Below are positions 1-7,406 of a stretch of DNA of 34,816 bases, one piece after another; position 1 is the stretch's first letter, and every line of letters begins with the position of its first letter. Location: the NCBI RefSeq assembly GCF_020514235.1, contig NZ_VTLB01000009.1, positions 1 to 34,816 of the forward strand, in the 5' to 3' direction. Both the position numbers and the translations under genes were made by a program. This DNA comes from Synechococcus sp. MU1617 (lineage in GTDB: Bacteria; Cyanobacteriota; Cyanobacteriia; PCC-6307; Cyanobiaceae). Under the pieces are notes generated by a model that made no database searches, had not been told where the DNA came from, and saw nothing but the letters and a program-made list of their open reading frames with translations.

Positions 1-93
1 CCTGAGAAAATAGCTCGATGCCAGGTAAAACATTCTCTGAATAGGTTGATGATGCGCTGATTGCTGAAGCAGTCACCATCACCACCTGCGAAG

Positions 94-122
94 AAGCCAC
101 CTCATCTTGAGGTGGCTTTTTT
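94..122 (+). terminator. Rho-independent terminator, possibly bidirectional
   Basis: A perfect 9-bp stem (GCCACCTCA at 96-104 with TGAGGTGGC at 108-116) encloses a 3-base TCT loop and is followed by six T on the + strand. It would end a plus-strand transcript entering from outside the window. It also lies just past the mtnC stop codon on the minus strand, where an A-tract precedes the stem and only a weak T-tract follows, so it may serve both directions. In bases 1-93 no gene could be recognised; one frame is open from the window edge to a stop at 58-60 and could be the tail of an upstream gene. Confidence 0.85.
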
Positions 123-127
123 GTTGT

Positions 128-877
128 CTATTGTTCTGCGGCGAGATAAGTGCTTGCTTCACGCAGCGATTCAATCACCATGTGATCCCTTGGGTTGCGG
201 TCTGGGTTGCCGTCGCGAAGGCTGAAGAGGGTCTGCATTCCTGCCGAACGAGCGGCGTCGCATTCCGCTCCGTTGTCACTCACGAACCAAACGTTGTTTG
301 GGGAAGTGTGCAGATGCTTTGCGATTGTTGTGTAGCTCTCGGTGGATTTTTTGGGTCCAGTGCGGGTGTCAAACCAGTGGCTGAAAAGGTTTTCAAGGTT
401 GCCTGCAGGACTGTGCCTGTATAACAGTTGTTGTGCCTGAATGCTGCCCGATGAATACACCGAAAGTGCCCATCCTTGCTCATGCCATTGACGCAGGCAT
501 TCCGCCGTTTCTGGAAATAGTTGAGATTTGAGTTCTCCGTTTATGTAGCCGTATTCCCAGATTTTGCCTTGAATATCTTTGAGCGCTGTCGACTTTTTGT
601 CGATGCTGATCAAGTGCTTGAGATATTGGATTAGCCCGTCACTCTCATTGATTTGCTGTTCGTCAATCTGCTTTTTTAGGCGCGAGCTTTCGGGGGACTG
701 ATCATTTTTCCACTCGGCTGTAGCTTCTTGGATTGCTTTGTTTTCAGTGCTTTTGTTCCAGTGCTTTTTGATGTAGCTGGTCAGTTCTTGCTTTGCGAAG
801 GGGAACAAAATGTCGCTGACAAAGCTTACTGGGCATGTCGTTCCCTCAATGTCGAGCAGAAGATGTTGTTGATTCAT
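128..877 (-). CDS. mtnC: Enolase-phosphatase E1 (methionine salvage)
   Basis: Bifunctional HAD-superfamily enzyme that enolises and then dephosphorylates 2,3-diketo-5-methylthiopentyl-1-phosphate in the methionine salvage pathway; cytosolic. The 249-residue protein opens with the HAD motif DIEGTTC (Asp9, Glu11), has the SSGS motif II region mid-protein, a GPKKS lysine segment and the terminal acidic motif VSDNGAECDAA. The length is normal for the family. Its ATG overlaps the mtnB stop in an ATGA junction, so the two are probably translated together. Base composition is odd: in 541-780 I count 105 G+C of 240 (44%), against about 63% in a sample of neighbouring mtnA. This suggests separate ancestry or replacement of this gene. 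Identification is secure. Confidence 0.93.
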   Translation of the reverse strand: MNQQHLLLDIEGTTCPVSFVSDILFPFAKQELTSYIKKHWNKSTENKAIQEATAEWKNDQSPESSRLKKQIDEQQINESDGLIQYLKHLISIDKKSTALKDIQGKIWEYGYINGELKSQLFPETAECLRQWHEQGWALSVYSSGSIQAQQLLYRHSPAGNLENLFSHWFDTRTGPKKSTESYTTIAKHLHTSPNNVWFVSDNGAECDAARSAGMQTLFSLRDGNPDRNPRDHMVIESLREASTYLAAEQ

Positions 878-1494
878 GATTGATGTCCGATCTGCATTTG
901 GGTCAATTTCACCTTCAAGAGGAACTCGAGGATTTCCAGGTGTCGTTTGCTCGCATCAAGGTCAGCGCCCCATGCGTAAAGGCCGTGCCCGGCCACAAGA
1001 AACCCGCATGGCGCCGTTTTCAAGCATGGGCCGACGGCATCGCCTAGCTCTTGCATCGACTGACTGTTACTGATGACAGGGATGTTGATGCAGCTTGCGT
1101 GCGTCGTGATGCCAACCAGGCCTTTCTGCATTTCCCAGCCCTCCAACACAACCCCTTCTTTGTTTTCGTAGTGGCGGGACAACACCGTCCCGGGGATGGA
1201 ATGGGTGTGCAGCACAGCTCCCGCTTGGGTCGCTTCAACAATGCGGAGATGCAGCGCTGTTTCGGCACTGGCTTTTCCTTCGCCAGCTAAAACCTCGCCG
1301 CGCTCATCCACCACAATCAACCCACCGGGAGGCACCTGCCCTTTGTCCACACCACTGGGTGCCATGAGCAACTGCAGGGGCTGATGCTGCAGCACCACGC
1401 TGAAGTTCCCTCCGGTGCCATCGCACCAGCCGCGTAGGTGGATGTCCTGCATCACTTCGGTCAAGCGATCGCGCTGGGTTTGGCTTGCGGTCAC
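874..1494 (-). CDS. mtnB: Methylthioribulose-1-phosphate dehydratase
   Basis: Zinc-dependent class II aldolase-fold enzyme that dehydrates 5-methylthioribulose-1-phosphate, the step after MtnA and before MtnC. The 206 residues contain the zinc-binding HTHS motif, a GNFSV segment near the N-terminus and a second histidine motif AGHGLYAWG near the C-terminus, all typical of the family. The start is GTG at 1494-1492; a later ATG at the VMQDIHLRG segment would shorten it. It overlaps mtnC by four bases downstream and is divergent from mtnA, so mtnB-mtnC probably forms one transcript. MtnP and MtnD, needed for the complete cycle, are not in the window. Confidence 0.92.
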   Translation of the reverse strand: MTASQTQRDRLTEVMQDIHLRGWCDGTGGNFSVVLQHQPLQLLMAPSGVDKGQVPPGGLIVVDERGEVLAGEGKASAETALHLRIVEATQAGAVLHTHSIPGTVLSRHYENKEGVVLEGWEMQKGLVGITTHASCINIPVISNSQSMQELGDAVGPCLKTAPCGFLVAGHGLYAWGADLDASKRHLEILEFLLKVKLTQMQIGHQS

Positions 1495-1517
1495 ATTCCG
1501 CTCATCCCTCCGTCTTC

Positions 1518-1523
1518 TATACA
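1518..1523 (+). promoter_or_regulatory. Possible -10 element for mtnA
   Basis: TATACA lies 21 bases before the preferred TTG start of mtnA, in the short gap between mtnA and mtnB. No convincing -35 element was seen, and the complementary strand also offers a TATAGA box for mtnB, so the assignment is tentative. Confidence 0.25.
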
Positions 1524-1544
1524 GGACTCAGAGGCCCTTCTGCA

Positions 1545-2558
1545 TTGACGCTTCCCCCCAGTTGTTGCTGGACCGGTGATTGCTTGGAGTTGCTGGACCA
1601 GCGACAACTTCCCGATGTTGTTGCCTTCATGCGATTGCACGGATGGCAAGACGTTGCTGAGGCGATTACGTCCATGGCTGTACGTGGTGCCCCCGCCATT
1701 GGAATCGCGGCGGCTTGGGGGGTTGTGCTGGCTGCACGTTCCGGTGAAGACCTTCCTTCCGCCATCCGAGGCCTGCGTGCATCACGACCAACAGCCGTCA
1801 ATCTCGGCTGGGCCCTCAATCGGATGCAGGCGGCCCTTGCTTCCTCCGGTTCGGTTGATGTTGACGCACTCGTTGGTGTTGCCGCTGCGCTTCATAACGA
1901 GGATCGCCTGCTGACCCAGCGGCTTGTGGATCACGGCGTTTCCTTGTTGGCTCAGGGCTGCCAGGTTTTGCACCATTGCCACACGGGTGCGATCGCGACG
2001 GGAGGTGTTGGAACCGCCCTCGGTGTGATCGCAGCCGCCCATACCCGTGGCCTTCTTCGCCATGCCTGGCTGGATGAAACGCGTCCCCGCTTGCAAGGGG
2101 CTGCTCTGTCTGCCTGGGAGTTGGGCTGTCTCGGGGTGCCCTGCACCGTGATTATCGATGGAGCCAGTGGATTGCTGATGCGCCGGGGTGAGGTGGACGC
2201 CGTGATGGTGGGCTGTGACCGTGTCGCTGCCAATGGGGATGTCGCTAACAAGATCGGTACTTACAACCTGGCGCTCGTAGCCCGAGCCCATGGCATCCCC
2301 TTTTACGTGTGCGCCCCCGGAAGCAGCATTGATTTGGCCACTCCCGACGGGGATGCCATCACCATCGAGGAACGCGATGCAGAAGAGATCACTCACGTTC
2401 GCTGTGTTTCAGTCGCTGCTCCTGGAGCCCAGGCCTGGAATCCTGCTTTCGACATCACCCCGGCTCATCTGGTGACGGGTTTCATCACCGAGTTCGGTGT
2501 GCTTCGTCCTCCCTATCGCGAGGTTCTCTCTGCGCTTCCGTTGCCCAATCAGCTTTGA
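1545..2558 (+). CDS. mtnA: S-methyl-5-thioribose-1-phosphate isomerase
   Basis: Isomerises methylthioribose-1-phosphate to methylthioribulose-1-phosphate, the substrate of the neighbouring MtnB. Recognised by the eIF-2B-like fold motifs: LELLDQRQLP near the N-terminus, VRGAPAIGI, HCHTGAIATGGVGTALG with the family cysteine, and GCDRVAANGDVANKIGTY with the conserved aspartate. The frame is open from a TTG at 1485, but that start overlaps the divergent mtnB start. I prefer TTG at 1545, which is preceded by GAGG ten bases upstream and gives a family-like N-terminus of 337 residues. The 3' end overlaps the converging mutM gene by 10 bases. Confidence 0.92.
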   Translation: MTLPPSCCWTGDCLELLDQRQLPDVVAFMRLHGWQDVAEAITSMAVRGAPAIGIAAAWGVVLAARSGEDLPSAIRGLRASRPTAVNLGWALNRMQAALASSGSVDVDALVGVAAALHNEDRLLTQRLVDHGVSLLAQGCQVLHHCHTGAIATGGVGTALGVIAAAHTRGLLRHAWLDETRPRLQGAALSAWELGCLGVPCTVIIDGASGLLMRRGEVDAVMVGCDRVAANGDVANKIGTYNLALVARAHGIPFYVCAPGSSIDLATPDGDAITIEERDAEEITHVRCVSVAAPGAQAWNPAFDITPAHLVTGFITEFGVLRPPYREVLSALPLPNQL

Positions 2559-3385
2559 CAGGTCGGGCACCAGTGGGTGCTTCGGCCGGACAGCTTCTCC
2601 CGTCGAATTGGCGTGCCACAGCTGCGGCAGGGTTCTCCTCCACGCCGGTAAACCCAGGCCTGGCCGCCGTAGTTGCCATTCACCCCCTCAAGATCCCGGA
2701 AATCACTGAAGGTTGTTCCACCGGCTCCAATGCTGATGGTCAAAACATTGACCAAGGCATCGCGCAGCCTTCCCAGTTGTTCGAGTTTCAGCTGACCCGC
2801 CGGCGTGAAGGGGACGATGCCTGACGCGAACAGACATTCATCTGCGTAGATGTTGCCCGCTCCGGCCACCAAGGCTTGGTCCAACAGAGCTGTTTTGATT
2901 GGTCGGCTGCTGCCCTTGAGCTTCTGCTTCAGATAAGCGGCGGAGAAGTCTGGGCTGAAGGGTTCAGGGCCGAGTCGCGTTAAACCACTGATCACTGCCT
3001 GAACTGCCTGCCCAGGGGGAACCCACCACATTTCCCCGAAGCTGCGAACATCCACAAAGCGCAGTTCCTCCTCTTTGGTGTTCCAGATGCGAACACGGGT
3101 GTGCTTGCACGGTTCTGAAGGCTGCCCATGCCATTGGAATTGGCCAGTCATCCGCAGATGAACGCCCCAGACACCGCCATGGGGATTCAGTGCTGCCATG
3201 AGGTATTTGCCCCTGCGTTGCCACTCGCCCACCGTTTCGCCACAGAGACCGTGGACAAAGGCGTCAGGGCCTCCTGGGCTGGCTATGGCTCTCGGTCGGC
3301 AGACCTCAACCTGCGCAATTTTGAAGTCGACAAGACGGTCTGCCAGTCCCCGACGGACCGTCTCGACTTCAGGGAGTTCAGGCAA
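2549..3385 (-). CDS. mutM: Formamidopyrimidine-DNA glycosylase (8-oxoguanine repair)
   Basis: Bifunctional glycosylase/AP lyase that removes oxidised purines such as 8-oxoguanine. The N-terminus MPELPEVETVRRGL carries the catalytic Pro2 and Glu3. The helix-two-turn-helix segment GAGNIYADECL lies at about two thirds. The C-terminal zinc finger has the pattern C-x2-C ... C-x2-C (CRSC and CPTC). At 278 residues it has normal length. It starts 5 bases after the psaE stop, so it is probably co-transcribed with this photosystem I gene. The 3' end overlaps mtnA. Confidence 0.96.
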   Translation of the reverse strand: MPELPEVETVRRGLADRLVDFKIAQVEVCRPRAIASPGGPDAFVHGLCGETVGEWQRRGKYLMAALNPHGGVWGVHLRMTGQFQWHGQPSEPCKHTRVRIWNTKEEELRFVDVRSFGEMWWVPPGQAVQAVISGLTRLGPEPFSPDFSAAYLKQKLKGSSRPIKTALLDQALVAGAGNIYADECLFASGIVPFTPAGQLKLEQLGRLRDALVNVLTISIGAGGTTFSDFRDLEGVNGNYGGQAWVYRRGGEPCRSCGTPIRREKLSGRSTHWCPTCQS

Positions 3386-3390
3386 TGGCC

Positions 3391-3600
3391 TCAGGCCGGC
3401 TCGAGTTCCGCTTCAGCGAAATTGTTGGTGTTGATGCCACCGTCAACGCCCTGCAGGCCGCTGTAATTGACTTTCTCGAAGCGAACGACAACGGGGTAGC
3501 GGATTCCCGAGGTGTCGATGGAGGCAACGGTGCCAACTTCGTTGAACCAGTAGGACTCTGGACGCTTGATGCGCACCTTGGCGCCGCGGGTGATCGCCAT
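3391..3600 (-). CDS. psaE: Photosystem I reaction centre subunit IV
   Basis: Small stromal-side (cytoplasmic) subunit of photosystem I that supports ferredoxin docking and cyclic electron flow. The 69 residues fold as an SH3-like beta barrel and show the family core [19 protein letters not shown] followed by [13 protein letters not shown] and the ending [10 protein letters not shown]. Start is ATG at 3600. Only 41 bases separate it from the ATG of the divergent unknown gene, so its promoter probably reaches into the 5' part of that frame. It precedes mutM by 5 bases. Confidence 0.97.
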   Translation of the reverse strand: MAITRGAKVRIKRPESYWFNEVGTVASIDTSGIRYPVVVRFEKVNYSGLQGVDGGINTNNFAEAELEPA

Positions 3601-3641
3601 CGCTGGGCATAAGGAGATGCAACTGGAGCGTATCTCGTGAG

Positions 3642-4745
3642 ATGGATGGTGATGACCGCTGCGTCACAGAATGTCGTCCCTTGATAGTTGGCGTCCTTTT
3701 GACCAGTTCCATCGCCCTTGATCCCGATCCGTCGCTGCTGCAACTGGACTTGCCGGATCCAGAGCAAGACGACATCAGCACGATGGAATTTCTGGCTCGC
3801 CTGGAACAGGCTTGGGCCGTCTGCGACCGCTTTGACCTCCAGACGGAGATCTGGCGTGGTCGCATCCTCCGTGCTGTGCGGGACAAGGAAAAGCGAGGTG
3901 GTGAAGGACGAGGTGCCGGATTTTTGCAGTGGCTGCGGGAGCAGGAAATCAGCAAGACCCGCGCCTATGGCTTGATTCAACTGGCGGAATCCGCCGACAG
4001 CATGCTCAGCGATGGCACCCTGGAGGAGAGCAGTGTGAATCAGTTCTCCAAGCGGGCCTTCATGGAAACCGCCCAGGCGGTTCCCGAAGTGCAGCTGATG
4101 ATTTCTGAGGCTGCTAACGAGGGGCAGGAAATCACCCGCAAGCAGGTGCGCCGTCTCACCGATGAATTCACGGCGGCCACCAGTCCATTGCTGCCGGAAG
4201 AAATTCGTCAGCGCACCCAGGAAAACCTTCTGCCACCCCGTGCGGTGGCTCCTCTGGTGCGGGAATTGGCCAAGCTTCCTGAGCCCCAGCAGGAAGATCT
4301 GCGCAAGGTGCTCCGCGATGAGCCCGAACTCGACCGCATCAAGGACGTCACCAGCACAGCGCGTTGGATCACCAAGGCAACGGAGTCGGGTGTTGCTGTG
4401 CGTGCCTTTCAACAGGGTGAACTGGACCTCGACCGCGCTATGCAGGAAGCCCAGCGCCTGGATGCCCTTGGCCTGCTGGCTGATGCGATGGGCCAGGCCC
4501 AGGCCCTTGAGTCTGCGGTGCTGAAGCTGCACACCTCCTGGCGGCGCTTGGGGGGGCTTCAGGAGCGGCTTTGGGTTGAAAGCGGCAGCAGCACGCCTTA
4601 CCTGCGCGATGTGTTGAACGCCTTGCAGACCCTCAGTGGCGCCACGATGCGGGTGTCGTTGGGAGAGCTCGCCGGTGGCAAACGGGTCCGGCTCCAGCTG
4701 GTGGAGGAGGCCCACGATCAATTGGATCCTCCGCCGCTGCCCTGA
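3642..4745 (+). CDS. Conserved protein of unknown function with helix-turn-helix-like segment
   Basis: I do not recognise a named family with confidence. The 367-residue frame encodes a hydrophilic, Glu/Arg/Gln-rich protein without signal peptide or membrane segments. Counting from the alternative start at 3699, residues about 74-98 ([20 protein letters not shown]) resemble the short HTH-like region seen in DUF3102/ParB-like proteins, where a basic linker leads into a turn. The middle and C-terminal parts look all-helical. The ATG at 3642 leaves little room for the divergent psaE promoter; a TTG at 3699, giving a 348-residue protein, is a reasonable alternative. It could be a DNA-binding protein or regulator, but that is inference. 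Confidence 0.7.
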   Translation: MDGDDRCVTECRPLIVGVLLTSSIALDPDPSLLQLDLPDPEQDDISTMEFLARLEQAWAVCDRFDLQTEIWRGRILRAVRDKEKRGGEGRGAGFLQWLREQEISKTRAYGLIQLAESADSMLSDGTLEESSVNQFSKRAFMETAQAVPEVQLMISEAANEGQEITRKQVRRLTDEFTAATSPLLPEEIRQRTQENLLPPRAVAPLVRELAKLPEPQQEDLRKVLRDEPELDRIKDVTSTARWITKATESGVAVRAFQQGELDLDRAMQEAQRLDALGLLADAMGQAQALESAVLKLHTSWRRLGGLQERLWVESGSSTPYLRDVLNALQTLSGATMRVSLGELAGGKRVRLQLVEEAHDQLDPPPLP

Positions 4746-4793
4746 CTCCAGATCTTGTGCTCGATAAGCTGAAGTCTCCACATCTGGTGTGTT

Positions 4794-6275
4794 CTGGCTT
4801 CGCTCGAGCGTGCACTGCAGACCCACTTCGGTTGGGATGGCTTCCGCCCTGGGCAACGGCCCGTGGTGGATGCCGTGCTGGCCGGCAGGGACGCGTTGGC
4901 GGTGCTGCCCACCGGTGGTGGCAAATCGCTCTGCTATCAGCTACCGGCCCTGGTGCGCGAAGGCCTGGTGGTGGTGATTTCACCGTTGGTGGCGCTGATG
5001 GAGGACCAGGTGATGGCCCTGCAGCGCCGGGGAATCGCTGCGGCCTGCCTGCATGCCGGACTGGATCCAGCCCGACGCCAGCACGCCTTGGAACAGCTGC
5101 GGGACGCGACCCTGCGTCTGCTTTACATCGCGCCGGAACGACTGCAGGGTGAGCAGATCCGGCTGATGCTGGAACGTCATGCCACAGAGGGGCGACTGGT
5201 GGCCATAGCGGTGGATGAGGCCCACTGCATCAGTGCCTGGGGGCATGACTTCCGCCCCGATTACCGCCGCCTGGGTCAGGTCCGCCGCCTCTGCCCGGGA
5301 GTGCCAATGCTGGCCCTCAGCGCGACGGCAGCCCCACGGGTGCGGGCCGACATCATTCGCCTACTGGATCTGCGTCGCCCGCTCGTGCAGGTGAGTTCGG
5401 CCCGCCGGGACAACCTCCAGTACACGATGCAGCGGCGCCCCAGGGACCCCATGCCGCAGGTGTTGGAGGCACTGGAGATGTCCCGTGGCGCCGCGCTGAT
5501 CTATGCCCGCACCCGTCGTTCCGTGGAGCAGTGGGCGGAACGTCTCAGTGACCAAGGGGTTGCAGCAACGCCGTATCACGCTGGCTTGGATCCGGAGACC
5601 CGTCAGCAGGCCCTGAGGCTGTTCCTCGAGCACGAGCGGCCCGTCCTGGTGGCGACGGTGGCCTTCGGAATGGGGGTTGACCGAGGCGATGTGGGCCTCG
5701 TGCTTCACCTTGATCTGCCGGCCACCCCGGAGGGTTATCTGCAGGAGTCGGGCCGTGCCGGCAGAGACGGCAAGTCGGCCCATTGCCAGGTGCTTTTTTC
5801 GCCGGGTGATCGCACCAGCCTGGGCTGGGCCATGCAGGCCTCAGCCCGGGGCAGTGAGGCCCTTGAGGACCGCCGCCGATTGGACCTGGCGCAGCAGCAG
5901 CTGCGTCGCATGGAGGCTGTCGCGGAGGGTGAGATGTGCCGCGAACAGGCGTTGATGCTGGCGGTCGGCGAGTTGGTGGGTCCCTGTGGTCGCTGTGATC
6001 GCTGCAAGGACGCCCCCAAACGACGCGACTGGTCAGCCCAGGTGGAAACGCTCCTGGCCCATCTGGCCGAGCAGGACGGCACGGAGATGCGCCGCCTCGG
6101 AGAGCACCTGGCTCTGCATGAACCCGGACGCCACGACCGCTGGACTTGGTTGGCCCGTCGACTCGTGCAGGAGGAGTTGATTCAGGAAAGCAACGACGGT
6201 GCTCAGCGGCTTTATCTCCGTGAAAGCGGCCGGAGATTCCTGGATTCCCCCTGGCCGCTGGATTACGCCGCCTGA
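4794..6275 (+). CDS. recQ: RecQ-family ATP-dependent DNA helicase, short form
   Basis: 3'-5' superfamily 2 helicase of recombination and fork repair. Visible motifs are Walker A LPTGGGKSLCYQLPA, the DEAH box with RecQ signature VDEAHCISAWGHDFRPDYR, SATAAPRV (motif III), ATVAFGMGVDRGDV (motif V), QESGRAGRDG (motif VI) and the zinc-binding CGRCDRC. The C-terminus is short, about 494 residues overall versus about 609 for E. coli RecQ, with no visible HRDC domain. The first ordinary start, GTG at 4863, would remove the conserved N-terminal FGWDGFRPGQ segment, which is encoded in frame upstream. I placed the start at a CTG at 4794, the first plausible initiator after an in-frame TGA at 4770; this start is uncertain. 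Confidence 0.9.
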   Translation: MASLERALQTHFGWDGFRPGQRPVVDAVLAGRDALAVLPTGGGKSLCYQLPALVREGLVVVISPLVALMEDQVMALQRRGIAAACLHAGLDPARRQHALEQLRDATLRLLYIAPERLQGEQIRLMLERHATEGRLVAIAVDEAHCISAWGHDFRPDYRRLGQVRRLCPGVPMLALSATAAPRVRADIIRLLDLRRPLVQVSSARRDNLQYTMQRRPRDPMPQVLEALEMSRGAALIYARTRRSVEQWAERLSDQGVAATPYHAGLDPETRQQALRLFLEHERPVLVATVAFGMGVDRGDVGLVLHLDLPATPEGYLQESGRAGRDGKSAHCQVLFSPGDRTSLGWAMQASARGSEALEDRRRLDLAQQQLRRMEAVAEGEMCREQALMLAVGELVGPCGRCDRCKDAPKRRDWSAQVETLLAHLAEQDGTEMRRLGEHLALHEPGRHDRWTWLARRLVQEELIQESNDGAQRLYLRESGRRFLDSPWPLDYAA

Positions 6276-6281
6276 TTTAGG

Positions 6282-7307
6282 TCAGGCCTTGATCTGACAG
6301 CGGTCCTTCACCAGGTCTTTTTCGAAGCGGTTCTTCGGAGCTTCCCAGGTTTTCCAGCTCCCATCGGCACCGGTCGCATTGATCTTCTTGGCGGAACAGT
6401 TCACAGCCAAATACAGGGCCTGTCCCTGGGCATTGAGGGTGGGCACCACTTGACTGCCACCCATGGCTTGCCAGTTGCCCCAGTCCACCTGGAGGGGGCC
6501 ATAGGTACGCCAGTCAGCCGATTTGGCCAGGGTCTGCTGGGGCTTGGCGGCCTCGACCGGCTTGGCCTTCGCTATCGGTTTTTTGGCCTGAACGGGTTTG
6601 CTTTGCACCACCTTGATTTGTTCGGGCTTGGCCTTGGCTTGAACCCTTGGCTTCGCCGTCACAACCGGTGAGCTGGTGGTGGCGACCGGCTCCGTTTTTG
6701 CTTGCTGCGGTTGGGCGGTGATCGGTGCCTGGAAGGCGGGATCCGTCAGGTACAGACGCGTTCCCACCTCGACCTTGTTTGGGTCGGTTAGCTCGTTGAT
6801 GCTGATCAGGCTGGCGACAGGCAGCTTGTAGGCCTTGGCGATCTGTGTGAGGGTCTGTCCTTTGGCAACGGTGTGTTCCGTGGCTCCTTGAATAGGGGTC
6901 ACAGCAACCGGCTTGAAGGCAGGGCGCGGCAGGACTGCGTTATTGGGGAGTCGCAGGGTCTGACCGACCTCGACATGGTTGGCGTTACGCAGGTTGTTGA
7001 GGGCCATCAGGTCCCGACTGCTGACCCGGTACTGGCTAGCAATGCTGCTGAGGGTCTCACCGCTGTTGACGCGATGGCGGCCTGAGCCCGCTTTCACGGT
7101 GGGACCTGGCACTTGCAGGCGGCTTCCAGCTTCGACAAGGTCTGGGTTGCGGATCCCATTCATCCGCATCAGGGTGCCGACGCTGACGCCGTAGCGGTCA
7201 GCGATATCAGAGAGCGTCTCGCCGGATCGCACCGTCACTGAAGCAGCCGTGGCTGCCAACGGGAACCAAGCCGTCAGTAGCAGGGCGGCAAGAGCGGTAC
7301 GGCGCAT
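6282..7307 (-). CDS. Secreted triple-LysM peptidoglycan-binding protein
   Basis: Envelope protein of 341 residues that should bind peptidoglycan. An N-terminal signal peptide (basic MRR, then ALAALLLTAWFPLAATA) is followed by three LysM repeats at about 22-66, 77-120 and 143-187, each with the SGETLSxIA or KGQTLTQIA start and an N-rich second helix. Residues 195-265 form a Lys/Pro/Ala/Gln-rich linker, and the last 75 or so residues form a separate domain with two cysteines (NCSAKK and DRCQIKA) that I do not recognise. No catalytic peptidase or amidase domain is visible. It converges on recQ with six bases between and lies 99 bases downstream of the aldehyde dehydrogenase gene on the same strand. 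Confidence 0.88.
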   Translation of the reverse strand: MRRTALAALLLTAWFPLAATAASVTVRSGETLSDIADRYGVSVGTLMRMNGIRNPDLVEAGSRLQVPGPTVKAGSGRHRVNSGETLSSIASQYRVSSRDLMALNNLRNANHVEVGQTLRLPNNAVLPRPAFKPVAVTPIQGATEHTVAKGQTLTQIAKAYKLPVASLISINELTDPNKVEVGTRLYLTDPAFQAPITAQPQQAKTEPVATTSSPVVTAKPRVQAKAKPEQIKVVQSKPVQAKKPIAKAKPVEAAKPQQTLAKSADWRTYGPLQVDWGNWQAMGGSQVVPTLNAQGQALYLAVNCSAKKINATGADGSWKTWEAPKNRFEKDLVKDRCQIKA

Positions 7308-7406
7308 TTGTCTCCGGCAGATCCCCGCAAGATACGGTGCCTGACGTAAAGCGCCAGCCCTCCAGAGCAGTTGCTGCAGAAGGGATGTGGTGGCGATGAG
7401 TGCGCC

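Noticed and set aside
3378-4856. A 492-codon open frame on the minus strand
   Set aside because: It is antisense to the 3642-4745 gene and overlaps psaE in another frame; its His/Gln/Leu-rich composition is typical of shadow frames in GC-rich DNA.
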